Under the pieces are notes generated by a model, which saw only the letters and a program-made list of their open reading frames with translations, ran no database searches and was not told the DNA's origin. From the NCBI GenBank assembly GCA_963741495.1, contig CAVUID010000002.1, positions 1 through 31,202 on the forward strand: a stretch of DNA of 31,202 nt. The letters are read 5' to 3'. Source of the DNA: Sulfurimicrobium sp963741495 (lineage in GTDB: Bacteria > Pseudomonadota > Gammaproteobacteria > Burkholderiales > Sulfuricellaceae). The position numbers and the translations under genes are program-made. Every line of letters starts with the position of its first letter. Position 1 is the first letter of the stretch. Of this stretch, positions 16,701 to 23,514 are shown in pieces.

Positions 16701-17364
16701 GTGCAGACTTGCCTGTCCACTCGTGCTGGGGATCGGGATACCGCGCCAGAAGGGTGCCATTGGCATCCACCACTGCCACTACACTTCCCGCTGGCAGCGA
16801 TATGTCTTCAAGCATTTTCTGCAGCCAATGAAGATCGAGAGTGGCGTATAGCACCTTTTGCAATTGGCCATTTTCTCCATTGACAGGATAAGCCATGCCG
16901 ACGCTCCATATCTTAGTCAGGCGTCCAAAGTAAGCATCTCCGACCACGAAATTCCGCGTGGCGACCGCACCCTGGAACCAGGTTCTGTCAGCAAGGTTGA
17001 TCGCTTTATCGAAAGGCGAGGCACTGCACAGGAGATTGCCATTGGCATCGGTCATCCCGATGTTGGCATATTGGGGATACTGTTTATGCAAGAGCGCCAG
17101 AGTCGAGCCGCAACGGGGCAGCATGGCGGGGTCGCGGATGATAATCAGTTCTGAGAGCAAAGCCAGAAACTGGCGCGTATCGCTGATTAGGCGCTTTTCT
17201 TCAGCGGCAATCCGGGAAGCCAGTTCATGCGTCTGACGCCGTGCATCCACCTCGGCAGCGGCCCGGCTCTCTATCGCTGAATAAGTAATCAGGCCGAAAG
17301 CCGGCAGTGCCGAGAGAAGCACCAGCAGAAGCAGGCGGCCGCGCAGACTGAACGAAAACTTCAT
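13753..17364 (-). CDS. Hybrid sensor histidine kinase (dCache-like/HAMP/GAF/PAS/HisKA/HATPase/REC/REC)
   Basis: This 1203-residue inner-membrane kinase is intact. It has membrane helix 1 (about 8-28), a periplasmic Cache/PDC-type sensor with RTWFQGAVATRNFVVGDAY, helix 2 (about 287-310), HAMP, GAF (380-540), PAS (545-665), HisKA with His693 in MSHELRTPLN, HATPase (N box NLLSNGVKF, G boxes DSGIGI and GTGLGL), and two receivers with Asp1004 (IILDILLPDMDG) and Asp1127 (LVLDLMMPEVNG). The first receiver keeps LQKP; the second has LEKGS at the lysine site. Together with two free receivers and the EAL-REC protein downstream, it can feed several phospho-acceptors. The start at 17364 places the first helix correctly, though its ribosome site is poor; the open frame reaches 17553. 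Confidence 0.93.
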   Translation of the reverse strand: MKFSFSLRGRLLLLVLLSALPAFGLITYSAIESRAAAEVDARRQTHELASRIAAEEKRLISDTRQFLALLSELIIIRDPAMLPRCGSTLALLHKQYPQYANIGMTDANGNLLCSASPFDKAINLADRTWFQGAVATRNFVVGDAYFGRLTKIWSVGMAYPVNGENGQLQKVLYATLDLHWLQKMLEDISLPAGSVVAVVDANGTLLARYPDPQHEWTGKSAPEKSKLMETLSGSCKGFAEFRGQDGVVRLNSIEPLRWVGNECVYVRVGVSRDEVYAPIEARSRRDMAVLLILTGLLLIFAWFGGNWLLLRRMRALTDAAQRLGEGDLGARSGLPPAGDEIGRLAQTFDETAARLQDREARLLASERALSHVNRALTVLSAGNRAMLRATDEQALLDAMCRMIVNKGGYRMAWVGFAHHDAEKSIEPVAKAGAEQDFIKQLGLTWGGDTAQRGACGTAIAEARLVVVNNIATAPEFARWRETAKQRDFGSCVALPLFGTQGVFGMISIYAAETDAFDSGEIKLLKEAADDLAYGISRLRDQARSAEADEIEDLYNKAPCGYHSLDADGYYIRINDTELAWLGYERDEVVGKLGFFDMLSPASLETFQERFENMKVQGLARDLEFEMKRRDGTILPVLINATAIRDEDGHFLSSRSTMNDITDRKRAEEALRMAKESAEQATRIKSEFLANMSHELRTPLNAIIGFSEVLKDGLMGEMTAEQQEYITDIFTSGQHLLSLINDILDLSKIEAGKMALDLEPMEISSALSNSLSIVREKAAAHRIELQLDVPDTLGSALVDARKTKQIVYNLLSNGVKFTPEGGRITLRARKASRSDIENWNAEGQTSLRMPLPPSDFTEFLEIAVEDSGIGIAAEDAPRLFHAFSQLDSSLSRESEGTGLGLVLVLKLTQLHGGTLALSSKPGQGSHFVIWLPWRESSAAISGAKAGQVQASHAHPVALVIEDNDRAAELIRLQLEPEGFEIVRAVRGSEVFERLAERLPTVIILDILLPDMDGWDLLAQVKQSGSPAAQIPVVIVSIVADSQKGFSLGASAVLQKPVSRDDLLGALTGLGARGMNHFLRVLVVDDDPKAVELLSAYLAEPGYTVLRAHGGSEGIAMAQRERPDLLVLDLMMPEVNGFDVVEVLKSDPGTASIPIVMVTAKTLTEEDRALLNANVATILEKGSFNHGRFASEVRRALMGGWSASS

Positions 17365-17602
17365 CAGCAAGCCGGCCAGAAGGGCTGGCCACCTGAAAAT
17401 ATTGATTTCACCAAAGCAGCAAAGATATGCACACTCCTCGGGGTCACGATGCAGAGGCCATAAGGAATATGACCGTCTGGGTCGCATGCATGACTGAACC
17501 GTGAACCAGAAAAAACATGATGCCCGGCCATGAAAATCGACTTGGGGCATCACGCAAGGCTGTTGAGAGGCACTTTACTTAGCAATACATGGTCATGCCA
17601 TC

Positions 17603-17613
17603 GGGGATTCCCC
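17603..17613. promoter_or_regulatory. GGGGATTCCCC dyad in the gap between the exported-protein and kinase genes
   Basis: The 323-base gap 17365-17687 holds no convincing gene; its short open frames are unsupported. It contains the 11-base near-perfect palindrome GGGGA-T-TCCCC and a small ACCAT-TCGT-ATGGT hairpin near 17640. These could be an operator for the kinase operon or part of a termination region for the gene at 17688. The identity of any binding protein is unknown. Confidence 0.3.
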
Positions 17614-17687
17614 TATATTTATTGGCAATTCGACCATTCGTATGGTGTGGTTTTTCTCCTCGCGTGAAATGTCTGCTGTTTCTGGGA

Positions 17688-18158
17688 TCAGTGCCAGCCG
17701 GGATGATCAAAATAAACGCCGTAATTCTCCAGCGCATGGGAAATTTTTTCCGCACCCTGACGGGCCTTGCCCATGTCCTGCCCCGCAAGGGCATCCGCGC
17801 CGGCAATGATGTCGGCCAGCACGAGATGGAACACGGCATCGGCATCGCTATCCATTTTGCAGTTTTGCACCATGAAAGCGACCTGCTCATTCACCTTTTT
17901 CGACAGGGTATGCGCCTGCTCCACTGAGAATGCCCCGCTGTTCAATGCTGCATTCTTCTCGTGCATGGCATGCCGGATGCCGTCCATTCCCTGGCGCAGA
18001 TGCGCATCAGTCGGCCACTTTGCGCCCTGTTTGAGTTCAAGCTTCCCTGTCGGCGCCGCATCGTGGGAATGCTCGTGATCGTGTGCGCCCACCAAACCCG
18101 GGATGCTGCTCATGAACAGCACCAGTAACATTCTGATCAGACCTTGCCTGCAAAACAT
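17688..18158 (-). CDS. Exported small helical protein with His-rich N-terminus, function unknown
   Basis: This 156-residue protein has a signal peptide (to about residue 25, VGA/HDHEH) and a histidine-rich mature start, HDHEHSHD, suggesting metal binding. The rest is a helical domain: WPTDAHLRQGMDGIRHAM, VNEQVAFMVQNCKMDSDADAVFHLVLADIIAGADAL, and ISHALENYGVYFDHPGWH at the end. I recall similar small periplasmic proteins in betaproteobacteria, but none with a proven role, so I name no gene. A single cysteine (in QNCKM) is conserved-looking. GGGGGA lies eight bases before the ATG at 18158. The gene is divergent from the solute-binding lipoprotein gene, and the 84-base space between them must hold both promoters. 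Confidence 0.8.
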   Translation of the reverse strand: MFCRQGLIRMLLVLFMSSIPGLVGAHDHEHSHDAAPTGKLELKQGAKWPTDAHLRQGMDGIRHAMHEKNAALNSGAFSVEQAHTLSKKVNEQVAFMVQNCKMDSDADAVFHLVLADIIAGADALAGQDMGKARQGAEKISHALENYGVYFDHPGWH

Positions 18159-18190
18159 AATTAATCCCCCTATAAAGTCAAAAAATAAGG

Positions 18191-18220
18191 ATTATCCATA
18201 TTTCCCGTAAACTGTTCCAA
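18191..18220 (-). promoter_or_regulatory. Possible promoter for the exported His-rich protein
   Basis: On the minus strand a TTGGAA (18215-18220) and a GATAAT (18191-18196) are separated by 18 bases, placing a start point about 25 bases upstream of the ATG at 18158. Only the -10 is a good match. No promoter for the divergent gene at 18243 stands out. Confidence 0.3.
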
Positions 18221-18242
18221 TGCAAAAATTCAGAAATGCCCA

Positions 18243-19214
18243 ATGAATCCTGATCGGCGCAATATTTTACGCGCCCTGTCCGCAACAGCCCTGCTGCCCC
18301 TGCTGAATGCCTGCGGATCACAGCAATCCAAACCCCTGGTTATCGCCAGCCATGTCTGGCCCGGCTACGAACTGATGTTTTTGGCCCGGCGCGAGGGATG
18401 GCTCCCGACTGAATCGCTGAATCTGCTGGAAACGGCTTCGGCAACTGGCTCTCTGGCTGCGCTGGCTGAAGGCCGGGCCGGTGGCGCAGCATTGACGCTG
18501 GATGAGGTGCTGCGCGCCCGTGCCGACGGCATTCGCCTGAGCATCATCCTGGTGTTCGATATTTCTGCCGGCGCGGACGTTGTCCTTGCCCGCCACGGAA
18601 TTCACACTCTGGCCGACTTGGCGGGCAAACGCATCGGCGTGGAAAAAACCGCCCTTGGCGCGCTGGTGCTGCACAAATTGCTGGCCGCCGCCGGCTTGCC
18701 CGCATCGGCCGTCTCGGTGGTTCAGGTGAGTTCGGATAGCCATATGGAAGCCTGGCGAAGCGGGCAAATCGACGCCCTCATCACTTACGAACCCACCGCC
18801 ACCCGGCTGAGGACTGAAGACGCAAAGATCATCTACGACAGCCGGGACATGCCCGACACCATTTTCGACGTCCTCGCCGTCAGGCCGGAATCTGCCACGC
18901 GGTACCAGAAAGCACTGGATAACCTGGTGGCCGGACATTTTCGTGCACTTCAGCATTTTCGCAGCAACCCGCAGGATGCGGCTTTTCGTTTGGCCGGGCG
19001 CATGCACCTGGAAGCACGTGAAGTGCTGGACGCCTACCGTGGCTTGCAATTACCCGACATCCGCACCAACCGCAGTCTTATGGATGTCAATAATGGGCGC
19101 CTGCTGTCAGCGGCCCGTGAGCTGTCGCAGATCATGACCGGCGCCGGACTGCTGCCGCAGGAAGACAATCTTGCCAATCTCGTGCGCACTGATTTCCTGC
19201 CGGAAGAGGACTGA
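18243..19214 (+). CDS. Solute-binding lipoprotein of the NMT1/SsuA (nitrate/sulfonate/taurine-like) class
   Basis: This 323-residue protein starts with a twin-arginine-like segment (DRRNILRAL) and a lipobox LLNAC with Cys24, so it is probably a Tat-exported lipoprotein on the periplasmic face. The body is an SsuA/TauA/NMT1-type type-II binding fold: IASHVWPGYELMFLARREGW, LNLLETASATGSLAALAEGRAG, ADLAGKRIGVEKTALGALVLHKLL, SGQIDALITYEPTATRL. No ABC permease or ATPase gene is nearby. Instead the next gene, two bases after the stop, encodes a PhnD-domain GGDEF/EAL protein. This suggests the lipoprotein may present a ligand to a signalling partner rather than to a transporter (inference). The ligand cannot be told from sequence. 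The ribosome site is weak. Confidence 0.87.
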   Translation: MNPDRRNILRALSATALLPLLNACGSQQSKPLVIASHVWPGYELMFLARREGWLPTESLNLLETASATGSLAALAEGRAGGAALTLDEVLRARADGIRLSIILVFDISAGADVVLARHGIHTLADLAGKRIGVEKTALGALVLHKLLAAAGLPASAVSVVQVSSDSHMEAWRSGQIDALITYEPTATRLRTEDAKIIYDSRDMPDTIFDVLAVRPESATRYQKALDNLVAGHFRALQHFRSNPQDAAFRLAGRMHLEAREVLDAYRGLQLPDIRTNRSLMDVNNGRLLSAARELSQIMTGAGLLPQEDNLANLVRTDFLPEED

Positions 19215-19216
19215 AG

Positions 19217-22200
19217 ATGCCGACCCACCTGCTCAGATACACCGCCCTGTCGCTGCTGCTCATGATGCTGAGCATGGGGCGCAACGCCCTGGCCGATCAT
19301 GTGCTGACACTCGGTATTCTGGCGCTGCGGCCCATTGCCGAGACCCAGGCGCGCTGGCAACCGCTGGCCGATTATCTGAGCGAAACCCTGCCTGGGCACC
19401 AGGTTCAGATACAGGCACTCGACTACGCTGATCTGGAACAGGCCCTGAGGCAGCACAAGCTTGACTTCATCCTGACCCACCCCACCCATTATCGCCTGAT
19501 CATGGAACGCAATACGCTTTCCGGCGCCCTGGCAACCCTGACCGAAACGGCCCATGGAAAACCCGTGGAAGCCATCGGCGGCGTCATTTTCAGCCGCGCC
19601 GAACGCAATGACCTCAACACGCTTCAAGACCTGAAGAATCGCACCATTGCAAGCTGCTCCCAAACCTGCATGGAAGGCTACCAGATGCAGGTCGAAATGT
19701 TCATTGATGCCGGCCTGCCGCCTCCTGATGACACGCAGCTGCTTTTTATCGGCTTGCCGCATGATGGGGTGGTGGAAGCCGTTCTTTCCGGCGAGGCCGA
19801 TGCTGGTTTTGCACGCGCCGGCGTGATCGAAGCCATGGCCGAGGAAGGCCGGCTGGACATAAGCCGGATCAGGATCATCCATCGCCAGGATTTGCCCGGA
19901 TTTCCCTACGCAGTTTCGACCCGTCTCTATCCGCAGTGGCCGATGGCGGCCCTGCCACAGGTGGATGAAACCAGCGCCCGGCGAGTGGCCGCTGCACTGC
20001 TGCGGATCGAGAAAGACACCCCGCTTGCCCGGGCACTCAACATCCATGGCTTCACCGTCCCGGCCAGCTATGCGGCAGTAGATGATCTGGCGCGCAAACT
20101 GCATTTACCCCCTTACGACACACCGCTCGAGATCACGCTGGCTGATGTCTGGAAGCACTACCGTATCCCCATCCTGCTGGTTGCGCTGGCTACTGTCATC
20201 ATTCTTTCCCTGACTGTGGTCCTGTGGCTGTCCCGCCGCCGCTTGGCTGCGGCAAGGCAAATCAGCCAGGAACAAGCCATTGCCTTGAAACGATCCAATT
20301 CCCAGCTTCGCACCCTGATCGAAACCATTCCGGACCTGGTCTGGCTCAAGGATCCTGCCGGCGTTTTTCTGGCCTGCAACCCGCGCTTCGAGCGCCTGTT
20401 CAATGCGCCGGAAGCGCAAATCATCGGCAAAACCGACCACGATTTCGTACCGGGCGAGCAGGCCGACTTTTTTCGCCAGAAAGACCAGGCTGTAATCGCT
20501 ACCGGCAAACCGGGCATCAACGAGGAGTGGGTCACTTTTGCCGATGATGGGCACCGCGCCCTGCTCGAAACCATCAAGACACCCATGCGCGACCAGGATG
20601 GACATCTTATCGGTGTGCTGGGCATCGCCCGCGACATCACCGAGCGCCGTGCCGATGAAGAGAAATTGCGTTTCCTGGCCCGCGTGGTGGACAGCGCAGC
20701 CGAGGCCTTCATGGTCACGGACACGCAGGGCAATATCGTGGCGGTCAATTCGGCATTCACAACGATTACCGGGTACGGTGAGGCGGAAGTGCTGGGCAAA
20801 ACACCGGCCATATTCAAATCCGGCCGTCAGGACCGCGCCTTCTACCAGCAGATGTGGTCAAGCATTAAGGCTACCGGCTACTGGGAAGGAGAAATCTGGG
20901 ACCGGCGCAAGGACGGCATGATCTATCCCAAGTGGCTCACCATCACCACGGTCAGGGATGCAATAAATCAGCCTACTCATTACGTTGCTGCCTTCACGGA
21001 CATCACCGAGCGCAAGGCGGCGGATGAACGCATCCATCATCTCGCCTTCTACGACCCCCTCACCGGCCTGCCCAATCGCCGCCTGCTCATGGACCGGGCC
21101 GAACATGCACTGGCTTCCAGCAGCCGCACCAGGGAATACGGCGCACTGATTTTCATCGATCTGGACAACTTCAAAACCCTCAACGACACCCAGGGGCATG
21201 CCGTGGGCGACCAGCTTCTCATCGAAGTGGGCAAGCGCCTCGGCACAAACGTGCGTGAAGTGGATACCGTCTCGCGCCTGGGTGGCGACGAATTTGTTCT
21301 GCTGCTGGAAGACCTCGGCCATGAGGAGGAAAGCGCTGCCGCTCTGGCCGAGTCCATTGCGGATAAAATTCGCGCCCATCTCGGCCAGCCTTTCCAGCTT
21401 GAGGGTCTGTCCCAGGAATGCCACACCACATCGAGCATCGGTCTCACCCTGTTTCACGATCAGGAAAACTCGCTCAACACCCTTTTCAAGCAAGCTGATC
21501 TGGCGCTCTACCAGGCCAAAGATGCTGGGCGTAACACGCTGCGCTTCTTCAATCCTGCCATGCAGGCGAATCTCGAAGCCCGCACTGCCATGGAGCGAGC
21601 CCTGCGCAGGGGACTGGAACAAGGCGAATTCCACCTCTACTACCAGCCCCTGGTCAACCCGGCGGGTGAATGCCTCGGGGCGGAAGCCCTGTTGCGCTGG
21701 CTGCCGCCCGGCGGAGAATCCGTTTCTCCCGTCCAGTTCATTCCGCTGGCGGAAGATACCGGGCTCATTCTCCCTCTCGGAAGCTGGGTGCTGCAAACGG
21801 CCTGCGCCCAGCTCAAAACCTGGGAAGGACATGCGGCGACAAGCAAACTGAGCCTGTCCGTCAACATCAGCGCCCGTCAGTTCCTGCAACCCGACTTCGT
21901 ATCGGAGGTGGCACAAGTCCTGGCCGAAAGCGGCGCAAATCCGGCACGCCTGAAGCTGGAACTCACTGAAAGCGTGGTGCTGCAGAATGTGGACGAGGCC
22001 ATCGAGCGGATGAACAGCATCATGGCACTGGGCATTCGCCTCTCGCTCGATGACTTTGGCACCGGTTATTCCTCGCTCTCCTACCTCAAGAGGCTTCCGG
22101 TGGAAGAGGTCAAGATCGACCGCTCATTTGTCAGGGATATCATGCAGGATCCGGACGATGCCGCCATCGTCCGTGCCGTTCTGGCTTTGAGCCAGTCGCT

Positions 22201-22351
22201 CAATCTTTCCGTGGTCGCCGAGGGTGTGGAAACCGACCAGCAGCTGGCCTTTCTTACCCAGTATGGCTGCAAGATATTCCAGGGCTACCTGTTCAGCCGT
22301 CCCGTCCCGGAAGATGAATTCAAGCGGTATCTGGGCATATCCGCAGCGTGA
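19217..22351 (+). CDS. PhnD-like sensor / PAS / PAS / GGDEF / EAL cyclic-di-GMP enzyme
   Basis: This 1044-residue inner-membrane protein has a signal-like N-terminus, a PhnD-type periplasmic binding domain (about 28-300; LDFILTHPTHYRL, GEADAGFARAGVIEAM), a membrane helix (317-339), two PAS domains (360-477 and 485-600), GGDEF (605-775) and EAL (785-1040). The cyclase signature GGDEF is intact at 689-693, with an inhibitory RxxD (Arg680-Asp683) five residues before it. The EAL part is also complete: EALLRW (Glu823), ELTESVVL, DDFGTGYSSLSYL, KIDRSFV, AEGVET. Both making and breaking of c-di-GMP are therefore possible, and ligand binding outside probably sets the balance. Its ATG is two bases after the lipoprotein gene, so the two are one transcriptional unit. 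Confidence 0.94.
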   Translation: MPTHLLRYTALSLLLMMLSMGRNALADHVLTLGILALRPIAETQARWQPLADYLSETLPGHQVQIQALDYADLEQALRQHKLDFILTHPTHYRLIMERNTLSGALATLTETAHGKPVEAIGGVIFSRAERNDLNTLQDLKNRTIASCSQTCMEGYQMQVEMFIDAGLPPPDDTQLLFIGLPHDGVVEAVLSGEADAGFARAGVIEAMAEEGRLDISRIRIIHRQDLPGFPYAVSTRLYPQWPMAALPQVDETSARRVAAALLRIEKDTPLARALNIHGFTVPASYAAVDDLARKLHLPPYDTPLEITLADVWKHYRIPILLVALATVIILSLTVVLWLSRRRLAAARQISQEQAIALKRSNSQLRTLIETIPDLVWLKDPAGVFLACNPRFERLFNAPEAQIIGKTDHDFVPGEQADFFRQKDQAVIATGKPGINEEWVTFADDGHRALLETIKTPMRDQDGHLIGVLGIARDITERRADEEKLRFLARVVDSAAEAFMVTDTQGNIVAVNSAFTTITGYGEAEVLGKTPAIFKSGRQDRAFYQQMWSSIKATGYWEGEIWDRRKDGMIYPKWLTITTVRDAINQPTHYVAAFTDITERKAADERIHHLAFYDPLTGLPNRRLLMDRAEHALASSSRTREYGALIFIDLDNFKTLNDTQGHAVGDQLLIEVGKRLGTNVREVDTVSRLGGDEFVLLLEDLGHEEESAAALAESIADKIRAHLGQPFQLEGLSQECHTTSSIGLTLFHDQENSLNTLFKQADLALYQAKDAGRNTLRFFNPAMQANLEARTAMERALRRGLEQGEFHLYYQPLVNPAGECLGAEALLRWLPPGGESVSPVQFIPLAEDTGLILPLGSWVLQTACAQLKTWEGHAATSKLSLSVNISARQFLQPDFVSEVAQVLAESGANPARLKLELTESVVLQNVDEAIERMNSIMALGIRLSLDDFGTGYSSLSYLKRLPVEEVKIDRSFVRDIMQDPDDAAIVRAVLALSQSLNLSVVAEGVETDQQLAFLTQYGCKIFQGYLFSRPVPEDEFKRYLGISAA

Positions 22352-22389
22352 TGTTTCTGTGGCAATTCATTAAACCCACAAAAAGCAGC

Positions 22390-22512
22390 TAACCACGGAG
22401 AACACGGAGAACACGGAGTAAAAACAATAGATTGCATGAAGTTTTGGCATTCACACGTTGGGAGAGGCCATAAATGACCGCAAACTGCCTTTCTCCGTGT
22501 TCTCCGTGGTTA
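22390..22512. repeat. Family-A palindromic repeat, copy 1 (TAACCACGGAG ends)
   Basis: This 123-base intergenic element lies between the convergent GGDEF/EAL and moaE genes. Its ends (22390-22411 and 22491-22512) are perfect 22-base inverted repeats beginning TAACCACGGAGAACACGG. The left arm contains three direct CACGGAGAA-type units. The inner right part (ACTGCCTTTCTCCGTG) matches the copy at 25246-25366, so this is a dispersed element and not a chance hairpin. It could also act as a bidirectional terminator. The remainder of 22352-22557 shows nothing else. Confidence 0.85.
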
Positions 22513-22557
22513 TCGAACTGAGGTTTTCAGAAAGCTGGCCCTGAGATAGTCCCTGGA

Positions 22558-23007
22558 TCAGCGCCAGCGCGCTTTCGCCTGATCGTCGCTTTCGCGCGCA
22601 TCCACCCAGCGCGCGCCGGATGGCGTTTGCTCGCGCTTCCAGAAAGGCGCCTCGGTCTTGAGGTAATCCATGATGAACTCGCAGGCGGCGAAAGCCTCGC
22701 CGCGGTGCGCGCCGGTCACGGCCACCATGACGATCTGGTCGGTAGGCTTGAGATCGCCGACACGGTGGATGACCAGGGCGTCGAAGATGTTCCAGCGCGT
22801 TTTGGCCTGTTCGACGATACGCTCCAGCGCCTTTTCCGTCATGCCCGGATAATGTTCCAGACTCATGCCGGCTACTGCGTCGCCCTCGTTGATATCGCGT
22901 ACCAGCCCGAGAAAGCTGGCGATGGCGCCGATTTTGGGGTTGCCCTCACGCAGCGCGAGCAGTTCCGCGCCCAGGTCGAAATCTTCCTGCTGCACCCGGA
23001 TGGTCAT
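22558..23007 (-). CDS. moaE: Molybdopterin synthase catalytic subunit MoaE
   Basis: This 149-residue cytoplasmic subunit adds sulfur from MoaD to precursor Z to make molybdopterin. Family marks are AIASFLGLVRD, LEHYPGMTEKALERI, ALVIHRVGDLKP, VTGAHRGEAFAACEFIMDYLKTEAPFWKRE and the final WVDAR. The catalytic lysines are Lys117 and Lys124, equivalent to Lys119 and Lys126 of the E. coli enzyme. The start at 23007 comes four bases after the moaD stop. Length is normal. Confidence 0.97.
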   Translation of the reverse strand: MTIRVQQEDFDLGAELLALREGNPKIGAIASFLGLVRDINEGDAVAGMSLEHYPGMTEKALERIVEQAKTRWNIFDALVIHRVGDLKPTDQIVMVAVTGAHRGEAFAACEFIMDYLKTEAPFWKREQTPSGARWVDARESDDQAKARWR

Positions 23008-23011
23008 TTCG

Positions 23012-23266
23012 TCAGCCCCCGGTGACTGGCGGAAAAATGGCGATTTCGTCGCCGTCCTTGATCGTGGCGGCGCCATCCGCCATATCCTGGTTCACCGCGA
23101 CGCGGAATGACCGCCCTTCCGCCAGCTCGCTCTCCCATTCGCCGCCGCGCGTACGCAACATGGCGGTCAGGCTTGAGACATTCCGCACGTCCGCGGGCAG
23201 GTCGAGCTGTTCAGTAGATACGCCCAGCGCTTCGCGCAGGCGGGCAAAGTAAAGTAGTGTAATCAT
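23012..23266 (-). CDS. moaD: Molybdopterin synthase sulfur carrier subunit MoaD
   Basis: This 84-residue ubiquitin-fold protein carries the thiocarboxylate used by MoaE. It starts MITLLYFARLREALG and ends with the required GlyGly (IFPPVTGG). The ATG at 23266 is directly next to a palindromic element, whose terminal repeat supplies the likely ribosome site (AGG six bases upstream). An open extension upstream runs through the element and is not credible. It forms an operon with moaE, and with moeA and mobB on the far side of the element. Confidence 0.96.
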   Translation of the reverse strand: MITLLYFARLREALGVSTEQLDLPADVRNVSSLTAMLRTRGGEWESELAEGRSFRVAVNQDMADGAATIKDGDEIAIFPPVTGG

Positions 23267-23514
23267 GTTTAACCTGGAAACCTCAGTTGGACGTGGTGGA
23301 GTGCATGGTTTGTGGGGTGCAGGGCAAGGCGCAACGACGCGGAATGGTCGTTCCATTCCAAGGCGTTGCAACGCCACCATGCGCCGCAAAAACCGTGCAA
23401 TCCACCATTTAGCGGCATCACCAAACGGGTGGGCCCATAATTCAAGAAGAAATTAATTACATTCATAGCGTTATGCACTCAATAAAGCGGCCAACTAAGG
23501 TTTCTAGGTTTAAC
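23267..23514. repeat. Family-B nested-palindrome element, copy 2
   Basis: The block fills the space between the moeA stop codon (23510-23512) and the moaD start codon (23264-23266). Its ends (23267-23290 and 23491-23514) are inverted repeats matching at 21 of 24 positions (GTTTAACCTGGAAACC versus GTTAAACCTAGAAACC). Next come inner arms TGGTGGAGTGCATGGTTT near 23294 and its imperfect complement near 23388-23406, then the core GGAATGG-TCGTT-CCATTCC (23341-23359) followed by GGCGTTGCAACGCC. The core matches that of the element at 2087-2359 read on the other strand. About 80 bases on the right side (roughly 23410-23490) have no counterpart on the left and look like a separate A/T-richer insertion. 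Confidence 0.82.

Noticed and set aside
17579..17890. Small minus-strand open frame overlapping the exported His-rich gene
   Set aside because: It is out of frame with the signal-peptide protein and has no start signal or recognisable composition.
22390..22420. CRISPR-like direct repeats (CACGGAGAA units)
   Set aside because: The units are only nine bases long with no spacers; they are parts of the inverted arms of a palindromic element.
23267..23514. Integron attC site, suggested by GTTTAAC and GTTAAAC at the ends
   Set aside because: No integrase or cassette array is present, the core of the structure does not follow attC box spacing, and the related copy at 2087-2359 lacks these core motifs.
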